Origin: JAJAZB01 sp964244295
Lineage (GTDB): Bacteria > Bacteroidota > Bacteroidia > Cytophagales > Spirosomataceae
Reading direction: 5' to 3'
Assembly (NCBI GenBank): GCA_964244295.1
Contig: CAXTIG010000004.1
Location: 62,001-126,000, forward strand
Length of the DNA: 64,000 nucleotides
A program made the translations under genes and the position numbers. The first letter of the stretch is position 1; each line of letters starts with the position of its first letter. Positions 7,336 to 15,949 of the stretch are shown here, one piece after another. The notes beneath the pieces are model-generated. The model was not told where the DNA came from. It worked only from the letters and a program-made list of their open reading frames with translations, and did not search any database.

Positions 7336-10064
7336 CTAGTCGCTACGCAAGCTCTTCACCGGATTCATCAGGGCCGCCTTCACGCTCTGAAAACTCACCG
7401 TCAGCAGCGCAATCCCCACCGCCAGCAGGCCCGCCCCGACGAACACCCACCATTCGACGCTGATTTTGTAGGGAAAATCGTCCAGCCAACGGCTCGTGGC
7501 GTACCAGGCAATCGGCGAGGCGAGGACGATGGCCACGACCACCAACCGCAGGAAGTCTTTCGAGAGCAGCGCCACGATGCCCGTCACCGAGGCGCCCAGC
7601 ACTTTTCGGATGCCAATTTCCTTCGCCCGTTGCGCAATCGTGTACGACGACAGCCCGAACAGCCCCAGCGAGGCAATCAGCACGGCGAGCAGGGAAAAGA
7701 AGCTGGTGATTTTTCCAAAAAGCTGATCGTCGCGGTATTGCCGGTTGAACTGTTCGTCCATGAAAAAATAGCTGAAGTTGTTGCCGGGGAAAAACTCGGC
7801 GTACTTCTGCTTCACGGTGGCGATGGTCTGGTCCAGGTTGTCGGTGCCGACTTTAAACGAATAGTACCCCCCGTTGGCGTAAAATGGCTGGAACACGATG
7901 GGCTCGATGGCGTGCCGCAGCGATTGCTGGTGAAAATCGGGAACCACGCCCACGATTTCCCAGGGCCGGTTGAAAAGTTTAACCTTCTGCCCTACCGCTG
8001 AAGCCGCATCCGGGAAACCCAGTACCCGAACCGCCGAGCGGTTGATCATCGCGGTGTTCACCTTGTCGCCGTTCACGTTGGCATCGGTCAGGCGAAAATT
8101 CCGGCCCGCCAGCAGGCCAATCCGGTAGGTATCGAAGAAATCATGATCCACTTCCATCCGGCTCAGGGTCACGCCCTTCTCGGAATTGGCCCCAATCCGG
8201 CTGATGTTGAACGAACGCGAAAGCCGTTCGCCGAACAGATCGACCGAAGCCGTGGCGGCTTTGATGGCGGGGTAACGTTTGAGTTCGGTTTTGAAACTGG
8301 TAATCCGTTCGATGGAGGTCGAGTCCCAGCCGGTCAGGTCGGGGCCGGTGATCACCAGCACCTGCTCCATGTTGAAGCCGAGGGCCTTTTTTCGCATGAA
8401 TTCGATTTGGCGAAACACGATGAAGGTGCCCACGATCAGCACCACCGAGGCCGTGTACTGAAAAACGACCAGCGATTTCCGTACCCAAACGCCCCGCGCC
8501 GAGCGTTTGAAACTGCCCTTCAGCACTCCAATCGGCTGGAACGACGAGAGCGCAAAGGCTGGGTAAAACCCCGAAAGCAGCATTCCCAGGCCAAATACCC
8601 CAATCAACGCGACGACCATCCGGCTACCGCCGAACCCCTGCCCCGTCAGCAAATTCAGCGAGAGCGGTTTGCCGATCAGGCTGCTCAGCACCGGCTGCAA
8701 GGCCACGGTCAACCCCAACGCCAGGGCCAGCGCCAGCAGGTTGAGCAACACGGATTCCGACAAAAACTGGCCAATCAACTGCCCGGAGGAGGCCCCGGCC
8801 ACTTTCCGGACGCCCACTTCTTTGGCCCGCTCCAGCGACCGGGCAGTGGTCAGATTCACGTAGTTGATCCAGGCGATAAGCAGGATGAAGGCCGCGATGA
8901 GGAGCATCGTCCAGACCGCCTTGCCGTTGTTGACGACCCCGATTTCGTACTCGTAATCGGATAATCGGAGTACAGGTGCGCCCGGCGGAGCGGTTGGAGG
9001 TAAAATTTTTCGACGCTGCCCGACACCTTGTCACCTTTGAAATACCGCTCGCTGAAGGCCGGGAATTTACGCTCCAGCGCGGCGGCATCGCCCCCCGGCC
9101 TGAGCTTGAGGTAGTGCCACATACTCGAATTGTTCCAGCTTGTTTTCATCTCGCTGCCCCAAACTTTTACCAACGTTTCGTAGGAAATCAGCGCCCCGAA
9201 TTGCAGATGCGAAGCCGCCGGAACATCGCGCAGGATGCCCGTAATCCGGTACGGCTCGGTGTCCCGGTCGATGCGCAGCGATTGGCCGAGGAGTTTGGCG
9301 TAGTCGGCGGGGCCAACCCCGAAAATCCGCCTGGCGTTGGTTTCGCTCAACACCAGGCTATTGGGGGCTTTCAGGGCGGTTTTGGGGTCGCCGACCAGCA
9401 GGGGGAACGTGAAAAACGGGAGGAAGTGCTCATCGACGAACAAGCTTTGTTCCTCTGGAAACACTGCGTTTTCCCGCCTTAGCTTGATACGCCCTGCGGT
9501 GAAGAGCATGGTGGACGCCTCAACTTCGGGGTAGTCTTTCGCCATCGTCGGCCCGATGGTCGGGTAGGTGATGGTGCCGTGCTGGACGAGTCTGCCCTGC
9601 TGGAAGCGGTCGTTGGTGACGCGGTAGATGCGGTCGCCGTCGGTTTGAAACTGGTCGAAACTCAGTTCAAAACTGACGTACTGCAAAATCAGCAGGCAGG
9701 CCGTAATGCCCACGACCAGCCCCAGGAGGTTGATGCCGGAAGAAACCTTGTTTTTCAACAGGCTGCGCCGGGCGATTTTCAGGTAGTTGCGAATCATGTT
9801 GGGTCTCAGAAAAAAGGTGGTCCGGCATTCCGGTTGGGAATACTCACTGGGTTGGCGTTTGATAAAAGCTGGTTGCAGGTAAGCCAGTACCTCCCACCCG
9901 TAGCGCAGGCGGGCCTGGGCCGCCCCGACCCGCTGTACTCGCAGGAAGTAGCGTTCGTGTAAATCGCCCAGTACTTCCTCCCGCAGGTGGGGAGCCACCA
10001 GCCAGTTCAGCAGGCGGTCGGGCCACTGGGGCGGGGAGGGCGGCTGGGACGGGGTGGGGTTCAT
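7336..10064 (-). pseudogene. FtsX-family permease B2, frameshifted by an 8-bp tandem duplication
   Basis: Two overlapping frames together make one permease. The N-terminal part (10064 to about 8954) has the prefix domain (APHLREEVLGDLHERYFLRV), the first membrane helix and the first periplasmic domain. The C-terminal part (about 8970 to 7336) continues YEYEIGVVNNGK, then LIAWINYVNLTTARSLERAK, and ends NPVKSLRSD. The break is an exact duplication of TAATCGGA at 8954-8969. Removing one copy restores a 906-residue protein and the expected YSDYEYEI. The core resembles E4 more than its neighbour B1. It lies 16 bases after B1 in the same operon. It may be a recent loss, a reversible switch or an assembly error. 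Confidence 0.85.
8954..8969. repeat. 8-bp tandem duplication causing the B2 frameshift
   Basis: TAATCGGA occurs twice in a row (8954-8961 and 8962-8969). One copy too many shifts the permease frame at the end of its first periplasmic domain. Confidence 0.85.
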
Positions 10065-10080
10065 GCGAAGGCGGCGCTGT

Positions 10081-12792
10081 TTACTCGGAGCGCAGGCTTT
10101 TGACGGGGTTTATCAAGGCGGCTTTGATGCTTTGGAAACTCACCGTCAGCAGGGTGATGGCTAATGCGCCGAAACCCGAGGCCGCAAAAATCCACCACGC
10201 CAGGTCGATTTTATAGGAAAAACCCTGCAACCACTGGTTCATGGCATACCAGGCAATGGGCGACGCAATCAGGATCGCAATCAGTACCAATCGGACAAAA
10301 TCTTTGGAGAACAGCGTAACAATCTGGCTCACCGAAGCGCCCAGTACTTTTCGGATTCCGATTTCTTTGGTGCGTTGTTCGGTGGAAAACATGACCAGCC
10401 CCAGCAGCCCAAGACAGGAAATCAGAATCGCCAAGACCGCAAACACGTTGGATAGCCCGGCCATCACCTGCTCGCTGCGGTACAGGTTTTCATATTCCTG
10501 GTCGAGAAATTGATAATCAAGCGGATAATTTGGATTGATAGCTTTATAAACCTGCCCTAAACTCGCCAGCGCTTCTTTGGTTCTACCTGCTTCGGTGCGA
10601 ATGAGAATCACGCCGAAATATTCATATTCTTTCACATCCATAATCAACGGCTTTATCGGCTCACGCAGCGAGTGGGTGTGATAGTCTTTGAGCACCGCAA
10701 TGATGTGCCCTTTCTTGTTCCAGGCAGATACCCATTTCCCAATCGGATTTTTCAGGCCCATTTGCTTCACGGCTTCCTCATTAACCATGAATGCATCCGT
10801 AGAATCAGTAGCGTTGGTTCTTGAAAAATCACGACCCTCGGCAATCTTCAGATTCATAAGCTTTACAAAATCGAATCCGACCGAGGTAGGCTTAAACCCA
10901 ACGGAGGCATTCTTTTCCTTGCCTTCCCACTGGATGGCATCGTCTCCGGTATTGGTCTCCGCAGAGCCGTCATTATCATCCACCACAAATCCCATGGCGT
11001 GCGGTGCTTCGCTGCTGCGATCGACCATCGCAATACCCGGCATTTTGGATACCTGTTCTTTGAATAGTAAATAGTTACGTTGAGTCATCAATTCACCTTC
11101 AATGCGAACGTACAACAGGTTTTCACGATCATAGCCCAGGTGCGTCTTCTGTACGTAGTTGGTTTGCCGGGATATAACGATGGTAGCAACCAGAAGGACG
11201 ATGGCCAGTCCGAATTGAAAAACCGTCAAGCCCTGTCGAAACCAGATGGCACTTTGCGTAAAGCGCAGGACACCCTTCAGAATGCGAACCGGTTGCAGCG
11301 AAGAAAGAAAGAGGGCCGGATAACTGCCCGCCAGAAGACCCGTAAAAACCGTCAGGCCAATCAGTGAAGCCCAGAAGGAGGCCTGCGTAAGTGGTGAGGG
11401 AATCTGCTTACCCGTAAAATCATTGAAGGCGGGTAGTAAAAGAACTGCCCAAAGCAAGGTGACCACAACGGCCAAAAACGCGAGCAGTAACGCTTCGCCA
11501 AAAAATTGCCCGATGAGGTAGCCACGCGTTGAACCGAGCACTTTTCGTACGCCAACCTCCTTGGCCCGTTTTACGGAACGGGCGGTGGCCAAATTCATGA
11601 AATTAATGCAGGCGATGAGTAAAATAAAAATGGCTACGCCACTGAATATCCGTACGTATTCGATCCGCCCGCCTTCGGGTTTTCCATTCACAAAAGTGCT
11701 GTGCAGGTACTGATCGCTCAGGGACTGAAGCCCGATTTGGGTTTTAACTCCTTTATTGGTAGCCAATCGGGGTTGAAGAAACCGATTGATTTTCGTTTCT
11801 ACCGTTTTTACGTCCGCCCTTTCTGCCAGTTTAATGTACGTCCTGAAGTCGTTGGAAGACCATTCCAATTTGGTCTTTTGCGCTTCCCAGTTGAGCAAAA
11901 AATCAAATTTCAGGGAGCTTTGCACGGGCAGGTTTTCAAATACGGCCGATACCCTAAAATCCAGTTTATTCTCATACCGGAGACTTTTACCAAGTGCATT
12001 TTGGGCGTTTCCAAAAAACAGTTCCGCCATTTTTCGGGAAATAGCCACCCCCCCAATATCCTTCAGCGCCGTTTTTGCATTACCCGCAATAAGTGGGTAG
12101 CTAAGAATTTTAAAGAAATCCTGGCCCGCACGGGAGCCTTCCAATTTGAATTTCTTTTCACCCACCTGAAACGTTTCGGCGTGCCCCCACGGGAGTTCGT
12201 AGCCGGTGGCATAAAAAGCTACCTGTTGGACTTCAGGAACGGCTTCTTTTACGTCTTCCAGTAAAAAAGTCAATCGCTGACCCTGACCCTGCACTACGCG
12301 AATTGGTGTTGTGTAGTTGCCCTCCACTTTTCCGCCCGTCGAAATGGTCTGGTAGGCGACGTACAGATTTTTGCCATTGGCGTGAAACGTATCGACGCTT
12401 TTTTCATCCTGCACCCAAAGAAAAATAAACAGACAGCAGACCATCCCCAGAGCAAGGCCAACGATATTGATGGCGGAGAAAGCCTTGCTCTTGACTAGAT
12501 TCCGAAGGGCGATTTTTAAATAATTGCGTAGCATATCAGGACTCAGGAAAAAAGATGAAGAACACTCAGATGGTTTGCGTTTAATAACCGACGGCCTCAA
12601 ATAGGTCAGCACCTCCCAGCCGTACCGCAACCGGGCTTTGTTCTCCCCGACCCGTTGCACCCGCAGGGCGTATCGTTCGTGCAAATCGCCCAGTACCTCC
12701 TCCCGCAGGTGCGGAGCGCAGAACCAGGTTAGCAAGCCATCCAGCCAACGCGGTGGGAGCAACGGGGACTGCTTGGGTTTTTGCGGGTTCAT
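10081..12792 (-). CDS. FtsX-family orphan permease B1
   Basis: A 903-residue inner-membrane protein with the duplicated MacB_PCD/FtsX architecture. A prefix domain occupies residues 1-80 (CAPHLREEVLGDLHERYALR) and the core starts at MLRNYLKIALRNL. TM1 lies at about 107-127 and the first periplasmic domain at about 130-390. The first FtsX domain follows (CINFMNLATARSVKRAKEVG, near 400), then the second periplasmic domain and a C-terminal FtsX domain (SCLGLLGLVMFSTEQRTKEI) ending NPVKSLRSE. The usual MacB partners (ATPase, adaptor) are missing, so the transport partner is unknown. It begins 9 bases after the PadR stop and precedes B2. Codon use in the middle is more AT-rich than in the other permeases of the array, which hints at a separate origin. 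Confidence 0.9.
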   Translation of the reverse strand: MNPQKPKQSPLLPPRWLDGLLTWFCAPHLREEVLGDLHERYALRVQRVGENKARLRYGWEVLTYLRPSVIKRKPSECSSSFFLSPDMLRNYLKIALRNLVKSKAFSAINIVGLALGMVCCLFIFLWVQDEKSVDTFHANGKNLYVAYQTISTGGKVEGNYTTPIRVVQGQGQRLTFLLEDVKEAVPEVQQVAFYATGYELPWGHAETFQVGEKKFKLEGSRAGQDFFKILSYPLIAGNAKTALKDIGGVAISRKMAELFFGNAQNALGKSLRYENKLDFRVSAVFENLPVQSSLKFDFLLNWEAQKTKLEWSSNDFRTYIKLAERADVKTVETKINRFLQPRLATNKGVKTQIGLQSLSDQYLHSTFVNGKPEGGRIEYVRIFSGVAIFILLIACINFMNLATARSVKRAKEVGVRKVLGSTRGYLIGQFFGEALLLAFLAVVVTLLWAVLLLPAFNDFTGKQIPSPLTQASFWASLIGLTVFTGLLAGSYPALFLSSLQPVRILKGVLRFTQSAIWFRQGLTVFQFGLAIVLLVATIVISRQTNYVQKTHLGYDRENLLYVRIEGELMTQRNYLLFKEQVSKMPGIAMVDRSSEAPHAMGFVVDDNDGSAETNTGDDAIQWEGKEKNASVGFKPTSVGFDFVKLMNLKIAEGRDFSRTNATDSTDAFMVNEEAVKQMGLKNPIGKWVSAWNKKGHIIAVLKDYHTHSLREPIKPLIMDVKEYEYFGVILIRTEAGRTKEALASLGQVYKAINPNYPLDYQFLDQEYENLYRSEQVMAGLSNVFAVLAILISCLGLLGLVMFSTEQRTKEIGIRKVLGASVSQIVTLFSKDFVRLVLIAILIASPIAWYAMNQWLQGFSYKIDLAWWIFAASGFGALAITLLTVSFQSIKAALINPVKSLRSE

Positions 12793-12801
12793 GGTCCTGA
12801 A

Positions 12802-13143
12802 TCAGGTCAAATCCAAGCCAGACAGGGTCCGGGCGGTAATCCGGTTCCAGAAACTGGTCCGCACCGAATGAACTTCCTGCAACATCCGATGGCCCAGGGC
12901 GGTAACCGTAAACAGGCGCTTGCGCCGTCCGCCCCGTTCGGGCGTGGCCTCGCCCAACTCGGAACGGAGGTAGCCCTTCTGTTCGAGTCGTTGCAGGGCG
13001 GCGTGTACGGCACCCGTGCTGACGGTCTGGCCGGTTTCGCGTTCGAGTTCTTCGGCCACCACGACCGAGTACGCTTGCGGAACCAATACCGCCACCGCCA
13101 GCAATACCACCTCCTCAAATTCACCTAAATCGCTGCGTCGCAT
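12802..13143 (-). CDS. PadR-family transcriptional regulator (cluster B)
   Basis: A 113-residue PadR protein. LGEFEEVVLLAVAVLVPQAY opens the winged helix, TVSTGAVHAALQRLEQKGYL is the recognition helix region, and PERGGRRKRLFTVTALG is the wing. It is the first gene of operon B, with permease B1 9 bases downstream; this is a small gap rather than the ATGA overlap seen in clusters A and E. It differs from the other three PadRs mostly in the second helix (SVVVAEELERETGQ), so the effector or operator may differ. Its promoter region holds a -24-like element and two dyads. Confidence 0.92.
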   Translation of the reverse strand: MRRSDLGEFEEVVLLAVAVLVPQAYSVVVAEELERETGQTVSTGAVHAALQRLEQKGYLRSELGEATPERGGRRKRLFTVTALGHRMLQEVHSVRTSFWNRITARTLSGLDLT

Positions 13144-13175
13144 GGGCGAGAGATTGATTTAATCTATTTCGGTAT

Positions 13176-13191
13176 GTAAAATAATTTGCCA
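13176..13191 (-). promoter_or_regulatory. Candidate sigma-54-like -24/-12 element, PadR cluster B
   Basis: On the minus strand it reads TGGCAAATTATTTTAC and ends 32 bases before the PadR start. The -24 half is good. The -12 half is only T-rich, so this is a weak match that gains support from its position. Confidence 0.35.
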
Positions 13192-13244
13192 CGCTTCGAA
13201 AGTGGCCTGGTTTGCCCGTAGAGGGCATTACGGGGATGGAATGT

Positions 13245-13280
13245 TGTCCGAAAACGTACAACGGTGTCCGGGCGTGAACA
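13245..13280. promoter_or_regulatory. Paired TGTCCG-type dyads upstream of PadR cluster B
   Basis: TGTCCGAAAACGTACA (13245-13260) and TGTCCGGGCGTGAACA (13265-13280) start 20 bases apart. A further half site, TGGACA, follows at 13282-13287. The proximal dyad lies about 54 bases above the -24-like element. The pair occupies the 196-base gap between operons C and B. Confidence 0.6.
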
Positions 13281-13339
13281 CTGGACACGCAGGGTTAACC
13301 CCTGAAATCAGAAGATTGACCGAAGCCCCAGGCCCGGTT

Positions 13340-15949
13340 TCATTCGCTGCGCAAACTCTTCACCGGATTCATCAACGCGGCTTTGATGCTCTGGAAACTC
13401 ACCGTTAGCAGCGTAATCGTCAACGCGCCCGCGCCCGCTACCGCAAAAATCCACCACGACATCTCGGTGCGGTACTCGTAGGTCTGAAGCCAGTCGTGGA
13501 GGAAATACCAGGCCAGCGGCGTAGCGATGCCGAAGGCGATCAGCACCAGCACCACGAAGTCTTTCGAGAGTAATCGCCAGAGGTTGAACACCGTCGCGCC
13601 CAGCACCTTGCGAATGCCGATTTCCTTCGTCCGCTGCTCGGCCACGAACGAGGCCAGGCCGAACAGGCCCAGGCAGGAAATGAAAATAGCGAGTACGGCA
13701 AAAACGCCCGCCAACTGCCCAACCCGCTCTTCGCTGGCAAACTTGCGGGCGTACTCCTGATCGACGAATTGGTACGCGAAGGGACTGCCCGGATTGAATT
13801 TTTTGAAAACACCCGCGACTCGTTCCAGTGATTCGGCGGCGCTCTGGGCCGGATTCAGTCGAATCAGTATCAGTCCCGCCCAGTCGTATTTCATCACGAA
13901 TACCACCGGCCGGTTTGGTTCGTAGGGCGATTCCATCACCATGTCTTCGACGACCCCAATTACCGGGTACTCCGAATCACCCCGGCGGATGCGTTGCCCG
14001 ACTGGATTTTTCAGGCCGGTGTACCTGACGGCGGCTTCGTTGAGTACCATCGCCGAGGAATCGGTTGAGAAGGCCCGCGAAAAATCCCGCCCGGCTTTGA
14101 AGCGCCAACCGACCGTTTTTCCGTAGTCGTGCGTGACGGCAATCATACCGAATGAGGCGTCGAAGTTGGGGTCCTTGCCCGGCCAGTTGAAGCCGCCGTT
14201 GACCAACGCAATCTCCGTCGTGGTACTATTCGATTCGGTCATGTCGACCACGGCCCCCGTCTGGAGCAGTTCGGCGCGCAGGGTGTTGTAGCGGCCTTTG
14301 AGTTCGGGGGTGTTGATGGGCAGGGTAATCAGGCCCGCGCGGTCGTACCCGACGGGTCGGGCCTTGGCGTACTTCACCTGCCGGAATACCACGAGGGTAC
14401 CGATGATGAGCGTCACGCTGACGGTGAACTGCACTACCACCAGCACCTGCCGAGGCAATCCCGCCAGCCGCCCGGCCCGGAAGGTACCTTTCAGCACCTT
14501 AACCGGCTGGAAACCCGATAAGTACAGGGCCGGGTAGCTACCCGCCAGCAGGCCCGTCAGCAACGTGAAGCCGAGGCCCAGCACCCAGAACACCGGATTC
14601 GTCCAGGGAAGTACCAACTGCTTGTCGGCCAATTGATTGAAAAACGGCAGCGAAACCGCGACCAGCAGCAGCGTCAGGCCGAAGGCCAGCGTCGTGACCA
14701 ACAGCGATTCGCTGAAAAACTGCCCGACCAACTGCGCCCGCAGCGAACCGACGGCCTTGCGAATGCCGACTTCTTTGGCGCGTTTTTCGGAGCGGGCCGT
14801 GCTGAGGTTCATGAAATTGATGCAGGCCAGTAGCAGCACGAAAACACCAATCAGCCCGAAGAGCCACACGAACTGAATCCGCCCGCCGACGTTCTGGCCG
14901 TTTTCAAAGTCCGAATACAAATGCCAGTGCGCCATGGGGTACAGCAGCAATTGCGATTTCTCCGGCGGGTAGTACTTGCGTTTGACATTCCGGATTTTGG
15001 CGGAAACCTGCGCGAAATCGGCCTGGGGTTTCAGTTGGGCGAAGATTTGCAGAAAGTTGTAGTCCCAGTTGGTTTGAGAATCCCGAATCCAGGAATTCGT
15101 TGTCAGGTACAACGACCAGGGTAACAGAAACGACGTCTCGGTCCAGTCGGTGTTTTTCGGCAGATCTTCGTACACGCCCGTTACTTTCAAAGCCGTTTTG
15201 TTGTCCAGTTTCAGGACTTTATCGAGCGGGTCGGCGTTGCCGAAAAGCGCCTTCGCCACGGATTCCGAAAGCAAAATCGAAGCCGGGTCGCGCAGGCCGT
15301 CGCGGGTACCCCGGCGCATGGTCAGGGTGAGCATCTGGGGCAATGCCGGTTCGGTAAAGTTGCCCTTGCGGGCGATTTTCGTCTGACCGTGCGAGAGGAT
15401 GTGGTCGTCGGTCCACGAAACCATCGCGACCCGCTCAAAATCGCCGCCGTACGCCGAACGTAGTTCAGGCCCCAAAGGCATGGGTTGAGAAAACACCGTG
15501 CGGATGTCGCCGTCGTGCGGGACGTTGCGGAGGACCCGCGCCAAGCGGTCGTAATTTTGATGGTACTGGTTAAAAGTCAGTTCATCCCAGAGCCACAGCC
15601 CGATGAGCATGGCCACGGCCATGCCCACCGACAGCCCGACGAGGTTGATGGCCGAATAGACCCGGTTTCGGGCGAGATTCCGCCAGGCGATTTTGAAGTA
15701 GTTGCGAAGCATCATTGGACTCAGAAAAAAAGGGTGAGAATACTCGCTCGCTGTTTTCGATTTGGCCAGGGGCCGCAGCAACTTCAGCGCACTGAGGGCG
15801 TAGCGCCAGTCGGCCCTCCGCTCGCCCACCGTCTGCGCCCAGTGGGCGTAGAGTTCGAGCAAATCGCCCTGCACTTCTTCCCACGTGTCGGGGTCACCCC
15901 AGCGGGCGAGCAAGGCGGTGGCCCAGCGGGGCGGGCGGGGCGTTTTCAT
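13340..15949 (-). CDS. FtsX-family orphan permease C3
   Basis: An 869-residue permease and the last gene of operon C. Residues 1-75 form a prefix domain of the cluster C type (GDPDTWEEVQGDLLELYAHW). The core begins MLRNYFKIAWRNLARNRVY at residue 80, and TM1 is at about 99-121. The first FtsX domain carries CINFMNLSTARSEKRAKEVG, the second SCLGLFGLASFVAEQRTKEI, and the end is NPVKSLRSE. Its ATG overlaps the stop of C2 as ATGA (15946-15949). No ATPase is present. The family in general moves substrates or envelope components using energy from a partner ATPase, and the cargo here is unknown. Confidence 0.9.
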   Translation of the reverse strand: MKTPRPPRWATALLARWGDPDTWEEVQGDLLELYAHWAQTVGERRADWRYALSALKLLRPLAKSKTASEYSHPFFLSPMMLRNYFKIAWRNLARNRVYSAINLVGLSVGMAVAMLIGLWLWDELTFNQYHQNYDRLARVLRNVPHDGDIRTVFSQPMPLGPELRSAYGGDFERVAMVSWTDDHILSHGQTKIARKGNFTEPALPQMLTLTMRRGTRDGLRDPASILLSESVAKALFGNADPLDKVLKLDNKTALKVTGVYEDLPKNTDWTETSFLLPWSLYLTTNSWIRDSQTNWDYNFLQIFAQLKPQADFAQVSAKIRNVKRKYYPPEKSQLLLYPMAHWHLYSDFENGQNVGGRIQFVWLFGLIGVFVLLLACINFMNLSTARSEKRAKEVGIRKAVGSLRAQLVGQFFSESLLVTTLAFGLTLLLVAVSLPFFNQLADKQLVLPWTNPVFWVLGLGFTLLTGLLAGSYPALYLSGFQPVKVLKGTFRAGRLAGLPRQVLVVVQFTVSVTLIIGTLVVFRQVKYAKARPVGYDRAGLITLPINTPELKGRYNTLRAELLQTGAVVDMTESNSTTTEIALVNGGFNWPGKDPNFDASFGMIAVTHDYGKTVGWRFKAGRDFSRAFSTDSSAMVLNEAAVRYTGLKNPVGQRIRRGDSEYPVIGVVEDMVMESPYEPNRPVVFVMKYDWAGLILIRLNPAQSAAESLERVAGVFKKFNPGSPFAYQFVDQEYARKFASEERVGQLAGVFAVLAIFISCLGLFGLASFVAEQRTKEIGIRKVLGATVFNLWRLLSKDFVVLVLIAFGIATPLAWYFLHDWLQTYEYRTEMSWWIFAVAGAGALTITLLTVSFQSIKAALMNPVKSLRSE

